A DNA stretch of 64,000 bases from DALYLB01 sp964468345. Lineage in GTDB: Bacteria > Acidobacteriota > Blastocatellia > RBC074. Location of the stretch: the NCBI GenBank assembly GCA_964468345.1, contig CAYXVZ010000025.1, positions 1 through 64,000 of the forward strand. Reading direction: 5' to 3'. Below, piece after piece: positions 25,901 to 34,828 of this stretch (positions are counted from its first letter, which is position 1; the number at the start of each line of letters is the position of its first letter). The translations under genes were made by a program, and so were the position numbers. The notes beneath the pieces were generated by a model. It was not told the DNA's origin. It saw nothing but the letters and a program-made list of their open reading frames with translations, and ran no database searches.

Positions 25901-27876
25901 TTGCAAAAACGGCTCATCCAATTTTTCAGGGCGTCTGCGGGACGCTTTCGCGCGGGGCTTTGCTGAATTACTTTTCGCGCCGCGAATCGGTTCGGTATTT
26001 TCCCGTGATCGATGAAACCCAGACCAGTCCAACCCGGACCGCCCAGGTCTTGCAGAACATTTTCGAGTTCAACGAAGAAGCGCATCGCCTGCCGCCCGAT
26101 TTCGATTGGACCCAAAACCCGAGCCCGGATGTCGAGTGGCTGATCCTGTTGCACAAGTTCTATTACGCGACGGGACTCGGCATTGCGTACGATGAGTCAT
26201 GGGATGAGCGCTATGCGCGCAAATGGATTGAACTGACGCAGCGCTGGATGGATCAGGTCCCGCCGGATTTTCTGCCGAGCGATGTCGCCGGGCGAAGGAT
26301 TCAGAACTGGATTTCAGCGCATTACTATTTCATCAACCAGATGTTGCCGGTCTCGATCGGGCCGGAATTTTATGACCGCTTTCTGGAATCGCTTCACGCG
26401 CAGGTGGGGCATTTGCGCAACAATCTCACACCGTCGCGCAATCATCGCACGCTCGAACTGTGGGCGATTTTCTATGCCGCGGTCGTTTTTCCCGAATTTC
26501 GCGAATCGCGCGCCTGGCGCGAGTTTGCGATCGAGGAACTGGCCCGAAATGCGGAATCGGATTTTCTGGCGGATGGCGTTCACTGCGAACTGTCGACGGA
26601 CTATCACCACATCGTCCTGCGAAACTTCCTGCACGTCGTGCGCCTCGCGCGAATGAATTCGATCTCGCTTCCGCGGGCGCTCGAAAAGAAAGTGAAACTC
26701 GCGCTGCAGTTCGCGATGCACGCGCACCGGCCGGACGGCGCGATTCCGGCGCTCAGCGATGGGGACAGCATGTCTTATCTGCCGCTGCTGCAATGGGGCG
26801 CCGAACTCTACGATGACGAAGCGATGCTTTATGTCGCGACCCAAGGCAAGCAGGGACGGCCGCCCGCCGATCGTTGCCGCGCTTTTCCGCAGGGCGGCTA
26901 TTACACGCTGCGCAGCGGTTGGGGAGGTCGTGAATCGGCCTTCGGCGATGAGCGCGCTCTGATCTTCGACTGCGGTCCGATCGGCGAGGGCAATCACGGC
27001 CATCTCGATCTATTGCATTTCGAGGCTTCCGCCTATGGACAATCGCTGATCGTCGATCCGGGCCGTTACACATATCACGAGCCCAAGGAGGATGGGGAAT
27101 ACAACTGGCGCGTGCATTTTCGCCGGACCCGCGCGCATAACACGGTTGTGATCAACGATCAGGATCAGGCGCGCTATGAATTTCGAAAGTCGAAATTCAA
27201 GATCTCCGGGCCGCATCCGGGCTATCGAATGAATCAATTCGTCTCCCTCGCGGGGCTCGATTACCTGCACGGCACGGCCCTCAGCCACGAATATCCGGCC
27301 GTGCACGAGCGGAAGATCCTTTTTGCCGCCGGCGAATACTGGATCGTTCTCGACCGGCTGACGGCCGAAACCCCGCACCAGTATGAACAATTGTTTCATC
27401 TGTCCGACGCCGCGCATGGGCGCGTAACGGGAGTCATCAATGGGGAAACGCGCATCGTCGATGCTCCGCACCTGCGCATCGCCAGCCTGCGTGAAGACGA
27501 TTGCGCGATGACGATTGAAAGCGACTGGGTCTCGCGGGTATATGGATCGAAACATCCCGCCCCTGTGTTGTGCTTCCGGCGCAATGCCGCGACGACGGAT
27601 TTCACGACGGTCTTGCTCCCCTATCGGGATCAGCGGCCCGGACTGTCGATCGAGCCCGTGCTCATCGAAGGCGGCGCAAACGAATGCACGGCCTTTCGCG
27701 TGAAGATCGAACGCAACGGCGAGCGGATCGAAGATCTTTTCGCGATCGTTCATTCGCGCCGCCGGGAATCGTATGCCTGCGACGGCATCGAGTTTTCCGG
27801 CACGGCGCTGCACGTTCGGCGAAATGCGAAAGGGCAGGCGATCACCCGGAACGTGGTTCCTTTCATTGAGTCATAA
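25897..27876 (+). CDS. heparinase II/III family polysaccharide lyase-like protein
   Basis: A 659-residue protein with the heparinase II/III architecture: an N-terminal helical toroid (about 20-370, with NNLTPSRNHRTLELWAIFYAAVVFPEF and DGVHCELSTDYHHIVLRNFLHVVR) followed by a beta-sandwich (about 330-650, with GEGNHGHLDLLHFEASAYGQSLIVDPGRYTYH and RRTRAHNTVVINDQDQAR). The Asn-His and Tyr-rich motifs match the lyase active site. No signal peptide is seen, which is odd for a lyase of exported polymers and suggests cytoplasmic turnover, or export by an unrecognised route. It is last in the unit with two glycosyltransferases, pointing to synthesis and trimming of an acidic glycan. Confidence 0.87.
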   Translation: MIAKTAHPIFQGVCGTLSRGALLNYFSRRESVRYFPVIDETQTSPTRTAQVLQNIFEFNEEAHRLPPDFDWTQNPSPDVEWLILLHKFYYATGLGIAYDESWDERYARKWIELTQRWMDQVPPDFLPSDVAGRRIQNWISAHYYFINQMLPVSIGPEFYDRFLESLHAQVGHLRNNLTPSRNHRTLELWAIFYAAVVFPEFRESRAWREFAIEELARNAESDFLADGVHCELSTDYHHIVLRNFLHVVRLARMNSISLPRALEKKVKLALQFAMHAHRPDGAIPALSDGDSMSYLPLLQWGAELYDDEAMLYVATQGKQGRPPADRCRAFPQGGYYTLRSGWGGRESAFGDERALIFDCGPIGEGNHGHLDLLHFEASAYGQSLIVDPGRYTYHEPKEDGEYNWRVHFRRTRAHNTVVINDQDQARYEFRKSKFKISGPHPGYRMNQFVSLAGLDYLHGTALSHEYPAVHERKILFAAGEYWIVLDRLTAETPHQYEQLFHLSDAAHGRVTGVINGETRIVDAPHLRIASLREDDCAMTIESDWVSRVYGSKHPAPVLCFRRNAATTDFTTVLLPYRDQRPGLSIEPVLIEGGANECTAFRVKIERNGERIEDLFAIVHSRRRESYACDGIEFSGTALHVRRNAKGQAITRNVVPFIES

Positions 27877-27909
27877 GGGCGCTATTTGTGCCTCACCATA
27901 ACGGAGGAA

Positions 27910-28012
27910 AGAAAAATTAAAAGGCAAAAGGCAAATATCAAAAGGCAAAAAGATTGCCGGAAAGTCGATGTGATAAGGCGAGGTTCGCACTTTTGCCTCT
28001 TGATTTCTTTGA
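27910..28012. repeat. AAAAGGC heptamer inverted repeat, copy 3
   Basis: Left arm 27910-27952 carries AAAAGGC units, including the GCAAATATCAAAAGG variant also seen in copies 1 and 4. Right arm about 27989-28012 is CACTTTTGCCTCTTGATTTC. Untranslated here. Confidence 0.75.
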
Positions 28013-28088
28013 CAGGGGGCCAATCTTATCCTGCTCTGATTTATCGGTCTTGAATTTTTAGATCGGTTTGCAGTTGCGTGTACGGTCA

Positions 28089-28172
28089 GCCACGAATGCA
28101 CACGAATAAGCACGAATGACGCTACGCCAGATCATTAAGTTCATTGGTGTTCATTCGTGAATATTCGTGGCA
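28089..28172. repeat. 'cacgaatgcacacgaata' inverted repeat
   Basis: Left arm CCACGAATGCACACGAATAAG (from 28090) followed by CACGAATGAC pairs imperfectly with the right arm GTTCATTCGTGAATATTCGTGG (ending near 28171). Units of about eight to ten bases recur within each arm. Only this copy is present in the window. Confidence 0.7.
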
Positions 28173-28232
28173 AATAATTCTCTAAATTTTCATACACTGA
28201 GATGAAAATTGCTCTAGGAGTGCCTGAAACAA

Positions 28233-29699
28233 ATGATTACGCAAGCAGTACCAAATTGCGATTCCATGCTGCCGCAACTCGATTGGGTGTTGAACCCGGC
28301 GCGAATGCGGCTGATTTTTGCCGAAGCCCTTTTTGCGGAATCGGCGCGATACCGGATTGCGGAATGCGAAATTCTGCAAACGCGATACAAGCCAGGCAAA
28401 AACTGTCTGGTCAGCTATGGGATAAAAATCATCGACGCCGAAACCGGCGAAGGCTTCACGCAAATGCTGTGCGCGCGGATCTATCCGCCCGAAGCCAGCC
28501 GCTCCCGCTTTGCGAAGACGTTTCCGCATCCGGCGGCACCCGCGCCTTTCAAGGCATCGGTGATTCATCTGCCCGCGCTCGAGATGATCGTCTGGCTGTT
28601 TCCCTGCGAGCGAAAATTGACGGGCCTGCCGCAACTTGCGGACGCGGGGTTGCTCGAACGAGAGATTCTGCCGCCGGTGATCGCCGCGAATTTCGGCGCG
28701 GAATGGGGAATTGCCGAGTTGGGCACAGAGATCGTTCATTACGTTGCCGAGCATACCTGCATGCTGCGAGCGCAGGTTCGATTGCAAAATGAGCGGACCG
28801 GCGAACAACGGCATGAAACGCTGTTCGGGAAAACCTATTACAACGACGATGGCGCGCGAAGCTTTCAAACAATGCGGCAATGCGTGGAGCAGAAAGGGCG
28901 TGTCGCCTTTGCCCGGCCGCTCGCCTATCAGGCGGAAATTCGCACGCTGTGGCAGCTCGGACTTGCGGGGCATTCCCTGCATGAAGAGCGCAAATCAGGC
29001 CGAATAGGAAGGAGCTTCCGGCCGCAATTGCGAAAGGCCGGCGCGGCGTTGGCGGCATTTCATCAGATTCCGGTGGATGGGATTCCGCGGCAGTCCGAGG
29101 CGGAGTGCCTGGCGCGTCTCGACCGGCTCGACCAGATGGTTGCGATTGCGCGGCCCGCGCACGCGCAACGCGTGGGGGAATTGATCGAGGCCATCAAATG
29201 TGGGCGGCCGGCCTTACGGTCCGTCGCGACCCTGCATGGCGATCTGCATCTGAAAAATTTTTTCCTGAGCAACGGTGAGATTGCCATGATCGATCTCGAT
29301 AACGTTCACGTAGGCGATCCGCATCTGGAGCTCGGCAGCTTTCTGGCCAGTCTCTATTTTCAGGAACTGTTGAACGGAAGGCGCCTCGACGCCGCCCGCG
29401 TCGATGGACAGGTCTTTGTGAACGCGTATGTGGAATGGATTCCATGGACGATCGAGCAGGGGGCGCTGGAATGGGCCACCGCTTATGCGCTGCTGTCCGA
29501 GCGCGTCTATCGGCTGATTACGCGATGCAAGCATGACGACGCATCAATCCTGGAGCGCCTGCTCGATTGCGCGGAGGAACTGATCGCCCGAACGCTTTTT
29601 TCGTCGGAAGCGCCTCAAGACGGTGTCGCCGAACCCACTTTCATGGAAAGGAACCAGCCGCAATGGAATTTGAGCATCTCGTCCGGCCGCAGGGCGTAA
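28233..29699 (+). CDS. APH-fold phosphotransferase (aminoglycoside/choline kinase-like)
   Basis: A 488-residue protein with the aminoglycoside-phosphotransferase (protein-kinase-like) fold. The catalytic loop is TLHGDLHLKNFFLSN (about residues 331-345), the metal site is IAMIDLDNVHVGDPHLELGSF (about 349-369). The N-terminal half contains a second motif YKPGKNCLVSYGI (about 52-64) resembling a nucleotide-binding lobe, and GEQRHETLFGKTYY later in the chain looks like a second such lobe. Known relatives phosphorylate small molecules or sugars; the neighbours here suggest a glycan precursor, which is inference. First gene of a tight operon; its 3' end overlaps the next gene by 37 bases. Confidence 0.8.
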   Translation: MITQAVPNCDSMLPQLDWVLNPARMRLIFAEALFAESARYRIAECEILQTRYKPGKNCLVSYGIKIIDAETGEGFTQMLCARIYPPEASRSRFAKTFPHPAAPAPFKASVIHLPALEMIVWLFPCERKLTGLPQLADAGLLEREILPPVIAANFGAEWGIAELGTEIVHYVAEHTCMLRAQVRLQNERTGEQRHETLFGKTYYNDDGARSFQTMRQCVEQKGRVAFARPLAYQAEIRTLWQLGLAGHSLHEERKSGRIGRSFRPQLRKAGAALAAFHQIPVDGIPRQSEAECLARLDRLDQMVAIARPAHAQRVGELIEAIKCGRPALRSVATLHGDLHLKNFFLSNGEIAMIDLDNVHVGDPHLELGSFLASLYFQELLNGRRLDAARVDGQVFVNAYVEWIPWTIEQGALEWATAYALLSERVYRLITRCKHDDASILERLLDCAEELIARTLFSSEAPQDGVAEPTFMERNQPQWNLSISSGRRA

Positions 29700-31006
29700 T
29701 CACAAGCCTGCAGCATCGACTGCCGAATCTGTCGCAGGGAGACTTCGAAATCGATCAGTGCCGGATTCTGCACCTGAATTACAAGCGGTATCTCAAGCCC
29801 GCCTCGCGGGACAAGTCCTGTTTATCGGCCGCCTATCAACTCGAGATCGAGCGCAGGACGACCGGCGAGCGGAATTCGCAGATCATTTACGCCAAGGCTT
29901 TTCTCGGGAACCGCAGCTACGGTGAATTGGAGAAAGCCTTGCGCCGCCCCTTGCGCCCCACAAAACTTGGCATTCCGCTGGTTCATCTGAACGATCTCGG
30001 GATGGTGATCTGGACCTTTCCGAACGATCCGGAAATGACATGGCTCGGGGAATTGACGGATGCCGAAGCGGTTCGAAAGCATCTGCCCATCGAGGCCGAT
30101 GCCGACCTTGAAATCGAGATCGTCAATTATCGTCCTGAAGTGCGATGCACCCTGCGGTATGAATTTGACGGCCGCGCGCTCTATGGCAAAACCTTTTGCG
30201 ACGATCGCAGTGCGGAGATTTACCGGCGAATGGAATGGCTCTGGACCTTGCAGCGGCAAGCGCCCGGCGCGTTTCCGATGGCGCAGCCGCTCGGCTATGA
30301 CAAATCGCTGCGCACGATCTGGCAGGAGGAATGGACCGGTGAACCGTTGGCGGCGGCGCTCACTTTTGAGAATTACGCTGCCATCGCGGCGCAGATCGCA
30401 GCCCGGCTCGCTTTTCTGCATCAGGCCGCCGTGCCGGCCTCTTTGCCCACCGAATCGCGCCTCGATCCGGAGGCACAGCTCGACGAGGTGAAAAAGAAAA
30501 TCGATAAGCTTTGCATGGCCTTTCCGCCGCTTGCGTCCCAGTTGCAGCGGCTCGGGACGGAATTGCTGCTCAAACAACGGCTCCTGCCGGAAGCGCGGCC
30601 CTGTCTGCTGCACGGGGATTTTCATTTGCGGCAGATGCGCATCCGGCGGGACGAGATCGCGCTATTTGACTTCGACGAATTGGCCGCCGGCGATCCGGCC
30701 GAGGATCTGGCCAACTTCATTGCGGACATGTATGCGCATACCTCGGGATATGCCGTCGAGGAATATCCGTTGCTTCCTTCGCTCGCCCCCAATGTCGCCT
30801 CCGCCCTGCTCGATTCGTACATGCAATGCACAACGGCCGCCGTCGCGCCGGATCGCCTGCAATGGCATCTGGCCGTGCAATCGCTGACGCGGGCCTATCG
30901 CGCCTGGCTGCAGCAGCCGCCTCGCCTGGAAGAACAGGTGCAATATTTAATCGACTTCGCGTATCAAACGCTGATGAGTTCGACACTCAACGTCAGCAGG
31001 ATATGA
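29663..31006 (+). CDS. APH-fold phosphotransferase, paralogue of the preceding gene
   Basis: A 447-residue APH-fold protein with CLLHGDFHLRQMRIRRDEIALFDFDELAAGDPAEDLANF (about residues 313-350) giving the catalytic Asp and metal Asp. The Asn of the usual HGDxHxxN motif is Gln here (HGDFHLRQ), a change in a metal-ligand position that could reduce or alter activity. The N-terminal half shares NYKRYLKPAS and VRCTLRYEF-GRALYGKTF patterns with the preceding kinase, so the pair arose by duplication. The frame opens at 29567; the ATG at 29663 has a GGAAAGGAACC site. Its stop overlaps the next start (ATGA). Confidence 0.78.
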   Translation: MEFEHLVRPQGVITSLQHRLPNLSQGDFEIDQCRILHLNYKRYLKPASRDKSCLSAAYQLEIERRTTGERNSQIIYAKAFLGNRSYGELEKALRRPLRPTKLGIPLVHLNDLGMVIWTFPNDPEMTWLGELTDAEAVRKHLPIEADADLEIEIVNYRPEVRCTLRYEFDGRALYGKTFCDDRSAEIYRRMEWLWTLQRQAPGAFPMAQPLGYDKSLRTIWQEEWTGEPLAAALTFENYAAIAAQIAARLAFLHQAAVPASLPTESRLDPEAQLDEVKKKIDKLCMAFPPLASQLQRLGTELLLKQRLLPEARPCLLHGDFHLRQMRIRRDEIALFDFDELAAGDPAEDLANFIADMYAHTSGYAVEEYPLLPSLAPNVASALLDSYMQCTTAAVAPDRLQWHLAVQSLTRAYRAWLQQPPRLEEQVQYLIDFAYQTLMSSTLNVSRI

Positions 31007-32187
31007 ACCGATCGATGAAGAGAAAAGTTTTATTTTATTGCCAGCACGTTCTTGGCATGGGCCATCTGGTTCGCAGCGCCGAAATCGTTCGCGGCCTGAT
31101 CGATGAAGGAATGTCGGTTTCGTTTCTCAACGGAGGCGAACTGGCGCCGGGCACCGCGCTGCCCGTGGGAATGCGCGTCGTCATGCTGCCGGCGCTGGCC
31201 TCGGATGCGGATTTCAAGGATCTGCGCGCGGCCGATTCCTCGCTGGCGGTTGAAGAGATTCTGCAACGGCGCAAGGAAATGATTCTCGCGGAATATCGCC
31301 GCTTTCAACCGGACGTTCTGGTGATCGAACTGTTTCCCTTCGGTCGCAGGAAATTCGCTTTCGAATTGATGCCCCTGCTCGAAGAAGTTCGCGCTCACGG
31401 CGGCCGGACGAAAATCGTTTGCAGCTTGCGCGATATCCTGGTGAGCAAGCGCGATCAAACGCGATTTGAGGACAAGGTGATCGCCGCGATGAACGAATAT
31501 TTCGATCTGTTGCTCGTTCATTCCGATCCGCGGCTGCAAACGCTCGATGAAACTTTTCCGCGGATCGGCGAAATCCGAACGCCGATCCGCTATACCGGCT
31601 TTGTCGCGGAGCAGGTGGACGAAACAGCATCCGCGGAGCCCGTAGCCGCGGGACTGGCGCGAATTCTGGTCAGCATCGGCGGCGGCCGGGTCGGCGCGGA
31701 GTTGCTGGAATCCTCGATCGCCGCCAGCCGCGTGCTCGACGGCCTGTTGCCGCATCGGATGCAGCTTTTCGCCGGACCGTATATGGCCGAAGAGGAATAC
31801 CGGCGGTTGCGGGAACTCGCGGCGCGCGCGCCGTCGGTTCGATTCAATCGGCATACGACCCGTTTTCTTTCGCATTTGAAAGTCGCGGACCTGTCGGTGA
31901 GCATGGCCGGATACAACACCTGCATGAATATTTTGACCACCGGAACGCGATCGCTTGTCGTGCCGTTCACGGGCGGAAACAACCAGGAACAGACGATTCG
32001 GGCGCAAAAGCTCGAACAGCTCGGCGCGCTGCGCATGCTTGCGCCCGGTGAGCTCCAGCCGGATTTGCTGGCGCGCCGAATTCTTCATTCGCTGGAGCAG
32101 GATCGCGGGCGACCGAGCCCGCTCGATCTGAACGGGCGAAAGACCGCCGCGCGCGAAATCGCGCTCTGCGCGGGAGGCAACGGATGA
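31003..32187 (+). CDS. MurG-like (GT-B) glycosyltransferase
   Basis: A 394-residue predicted glycosyltransferase. The N-terminus VLFYCQHVLGMGHLVRSAEIVRGLIDEG has the glycine-rich acceptor loop. The C-terminal domain has ILVSIGGGRVGAELLESSI and MAGYNTCMNILTTGTRSLVVPFTGGNNQEQTIRAQKLEQLG, similar to the 23245 protein but with Asn where MurG-type enzymes carry Glu. Cytoplasmic. The start at 31003 overlaps the previous stop by four bases and the stop overlaps the next gene by four bases, so it is centrally placed in the operon. Donor and acceptor are unknown. Confidence 0.83.
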   Translation: MNRSMKRKVLFYCQHVLGMGHLVRSAEIVRGLIDEGMSVSFLNGGELAPGTALPVGMRVVMLPALASDADFKDLRAADSSLAVEEILQRRKEMILAEYRRFQPDVLVIELFPFGRRKFAFELMPLLEEVRAHGGRTKIVCSLRDILVSKRDQTRFEDKVIAAMNEYFDLLLVHSDPRLQTLDETFPRIGEIRTPIRYTGFVAEQVDETASAEPVAAGLARILVSIGGGRVGAELLESSIAASRVLDGLLPHRMQLFAGPYMAEEEYRRLRELAARAPSVRFNRHTTRFLSHLKVADLSVSMAGYNTCMNILTTGTRSLVVPFTGGNNQEQTIRAQKLEQLGALRMLAPGELQPDLLARRILHSLEQDRGRPSPLDLNGRKTAAREIALCAGGNG

Positions 32188-32945
32188 ATGAGGAACTGAG
32201 CCTGCTGCGCCAGGCGCTCGAACAACTCGAACAGGAAGGGCGCGCCATCGACGTTTTTTTCCGGGATGACGACATCGACTGCAAGGAAGATTCGTTGCGG
32301 CGCATGCTGGATGTTTTTTATCTCCACGGCGTGCCCGTCAATCTCGAAGTCATACCGGGGGCGCTGAAGGATGAGGCCGTCGGCTGGCTGCGCCAACAAC
32401 TCGCGGACTTTCCCGGCCTGATCGAATTGAATCAGCACGGCTGGATGCACACCAATCACGAACTCGAAGGAAAGAAATGCGAATTCGGTCCGTCGCGCAG
32501 CTTCGAGCAGCAGATCGCCGATCTGGCAAAAGGGAAGCACTGCATGGACCAGGCTTTCCCCGGCGCGTGGATTCCGGTCTTCACGCCGCCCTGGAACCGC
32601 TGCACGTCCGATACATACCTTGCGATCGAGGCGCTCGGCTTTCGCGCGCTTTCCAGGGATCGAGGCGATGTGCCGGTGACGGCCTATAACTTCGCGGAGA
32701 TCTCGACCTCGATCGACATCATCCGATGGAAAGGCGAGACACGGCTCAAAGAGCCCGCCGAGATTCTCGCGGCCGTTCGCGAACAAACCCGCATCGACGA
32801 GCCGATCGGCATTTTGCTTCATCACAAGGTGATGACTTCGGCCGCGCTGAGTTTGTTGTCGCTGTTGATCGAAACGCTGAGCCGGTCTCGCTCCGTGCGG
32901 TTTCACCGGTTTCAGGATTTGCTTCGCGACGAAAGGTCAGAATGA
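32184..32945 (+). CDS. polysaccharide deacetylase-like protein
   Basis: A 253-residue protein of the NodB/CE4-like fold. IDVFFRDDDIDCKEDSLRRMLDVFYLHGVPVNLEVIPG at about residues 25-62 carries the Asp pair of motif 1 (RDDD instead of TFDD), NQHGWMHTNHE at about 83-93 is the metal-binding motif with spaced histidines, and FTPPWNRCTSDTYLAIEALGFRALSRDRG resembles motif 3 onwards. These enzymes remove N-acetyl groups from sugars. No signal peptide is seen, so it probably acts on a cytoplasmic, lipid-linked or nucleotide-sugar substrate. Coupled by four-base overlaps to the glycosyltransferase before and the exporter after. Confidence 0.8.
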   Translation: MNEELSLLRQALEQLEQEGRAIDVFFRDDDIDCKEDSLRRMLDVFYLHGVPVNLEVIPGALKDEAVGWLRQQLADFPGLIELNQHGWMHTNHELEGKKCEFGPSRSFEQQIADLAKGKHCMDQAFPGAWIPVFTPPWNRCTSDTYLAIEALGFRALSRDRGDVPVTAYNFAEISTSIDIIRWKGETRLKEPAEILAAVREQTRIDEPIGILLHHKVMTSAALSLLSLLIETLSRSRSVRFHRFQDLLRDERSE

Positions 32946-34786
32946 AGAGCAAAATCGGGAATCGATTTCGACATATCGTAAAGGCCCATCTGTTGCGAAT
33001 GAAAGGGCGCGTGCTGCTGGCCGCGCTTTGCATGACGGCCTATATCGTGGCGGAGCTGCTGGCGCCCTGGCCGCTGAAGCTGATTTTCGATCATGTGTTG
33101 CTCGAACGGCCGCTGCCTGCAAGCCTGGCTCCGATGAGCGGCCTTTTCGCGGCCGGCAAAACGACGGCGGTGGTCGCGCTGGCGGCATCGATTCTGCTGC
33201 TCGCATTGCTGCGGGGCAGCTTTTCCTATGCGCAGCTCTACCTGACTTCCTTCATCGGACATCGCCTGGTGTTCACGCTGCGGCAGGAACTGTTCGCCCA
33301 CGTACAGCGTCTTCCGCTCGGTTTTCACCAGCGGACGCGGGCCGGAGAACTGCTCAACAAGCTGACCGGCGACACCCAGACGCTTCGCGATGTCTTTTCG
33401 GGAGCGGCTCTCGAATTCGCCACGCAGGTGCTGATTCTGATTGGAATGTTCTGCATTCTGTTTTTGCTCAACTGGCGGCTGAGCCTGGCGGCGCTGGCGA
33501 CCTTTCCGTTTCTGGGGTACGCCATCTTTTCGGTCTATCGCAAGATCAAGATCTCGGCGCGCAAACAACGCGAGAAAGAAGGCCGGGTGGCCGCGCGCGT
33601 CAGCGAGGTCTTCGGCGCGGTGCATCTGGTCAAAGCCTTTGCCCGCGAAAATCACGAACAGAAACTTTTCGATGCCGAAAATTCCGAAACGCTGAACGAC
33701 ACGCTGCGCACCTCGCGGCTGGAAGCGCGCGCTTCGCGCGCGGTCGAGGTGATCAATTCCTGCGGCATCTGCCTCGTCGTTCTGTTCGGCGCGCTGCTGG
33801 TGGTGCGCGGCGAAATGACGCCCGGCGGCGTGTTGATTTTCACGGCGTATCTCACATCGATGTACAAGCCCCTGCGCAGCATGGCGAAACTCACCACGCA
33901 GTTTTCACGCGCGCAGGTGAGCGCCGAACGCATTTCAATGCTGCTCGAAACCAAAACCGAAGAACACGGCGACGGCGGCGTCAAAGTGGGCCGGCTGCAT
34001 GGCGACATCAGATTCGGGCAGGTGTGGTTCGGTTACGAGCCGTCGCAGATGGTCCTGCGCAGCGTCTCTTTCGCCATCCAACCCGGCCAACTGGTGGCGC
34101 TGGTCGGCTCGTCGGGCGCGGGCAAATCGACGATCGCAAACCTGTTGATGCGGATGTATTCGCCGCAATCCGGCGCCATCTTTATCGACGGCCGGGACGC
34201 GCGCGGCATCGATCGACAGTCGCTTCGCAATCAGATTGCCGTGGTGCTGCAGGATTCGCTGTTGTTCGGCTTTTCCATTCGCGACAACATCGCCTATGGC
34301 AAGCCCGGCGCGACGATGGAAGAGATCGTGCTTGCGGCCAAACACGCGCACGCGCACGAATTCATTCTCGGGCTTCCCGATGGGTACGACACGATGCTCG
34401 GCGAACGGGGTTGCACGCTTTCCGGCGGACAACGCCAGCGCCTGTGCCTGGCGCGGGCGCTGCTCAAGGAATCCTCCATCGTTCTGCTGGATGAGCCCAC
34501 GGCCGCGATCGATGCCGAATCGAGCGCCCTGATCGATCGAACCATTGCCGCGTGGCGGCGGGGCAAGACCACGCTCGTCATCACGCACTCGTTTTCGAAT
34601 ATGCAGAAATACGACAAGATCATCGTCCTCAAACAGGGAAAGGTTCTCGAAATCGGCACGCATCAGCAACTGCTCGCCGCGCGGGGATATTATTTCGATC
34701 TGTACCGATTGCAGGGCCGCGGCGGCGACGACTCCCCGGCCCCGGCTCCGCCCCGCTATCGGGAACAGAGCATCATCAATCTATAG
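32942..34786 (+). CDS. ABC exporter (fused membrane and ATPase domains)
   Basis: A 614-residue type IV ABC exporter half-transporter. Six transmembrane helices occupy about residues 20-310 (for example VLLAALCMTAYIVAELLAPWPLKLIF). The ATPase domain has Walker A GSSGAGKST (about 398), the signature LSGGQRQRL (about 494), Walker B IVLLDEPTAAID (about 515) and the switch His in VITHSFSN. The architecture matches MsbA and exporters of lipids or lipid-linked sugars. The frame opens at 32726; the ATG at 32942 overlaps the preceding stop by four bases. As the last gene of the operon it is the natural export step for the product of the kinases, glycosyltransferase and deacetylase. Confidence 0.9.
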   Translation: MKSKIGNRFRHIVKAHLLRMKGRVLLAALCMTAYIVAELLAPWPLKLIFDHVLLERPLPASLAPMSGLFAAGKTTAVVALAASILLLALLRGSFSYAQLYLTSFIGHRLVFTLRQELFAHVQRLPLGFHQRTRAGELLNKLTGDTQTLRDVFSGAALEFATQVLILIGMFCILFLLNWRLSLAALATFPFLGYAIFSVYRKIKISARKQREKEGRVAARVSEVFGAVHLVKAFARENHEQKLFDAENSETLNDTLRTSRLEARASRAVEVINSCGICLVVLFGALLVVRGEMTPGGVLIFTAYLTSMYKPLRSMAKLTTQFSRAQVSAERISMLLETKTEEHGDGGVKVGRLHGDIRFGQVWFGYEPSQMVLRSVSFAIQPGQLVALVGSSGAGKSTIANLLMRMYSPQSGAIFIDGRDARGIDRQSLRNQIAVVLQDSLLFGFSIRDNIAYGKPGATMEEIVLAAKHAHAHEFILGLPDGYDTMLGERGCTLSGGQRQRLCLARALLKESSIVLLDEPTAAIDAESSALIDRTIAAWRRGKTTLVITHSFSNMQKYDKIIVLKQGKVLEIGTHQQLLAARGYYFDLYRLQGRGGDDSPAPAPPRYREQSIINL

Positions 34787-34828
34787 GCAGAAGCTTTTCC
34801 TCGATAACTTCTCATTCCGGAGAAAAAC

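Larger units (their letters stand above)
27877..28232. other. intergenic region holding two different inverted repeats
   Basis: No gene. Repeats at 27910-28012 and 28089-28172 fill most of the gap between the lyase and the kinase operon; the remaining bases show no clear promoter. This separates two glycan transcription units. Confidence 0.6.
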
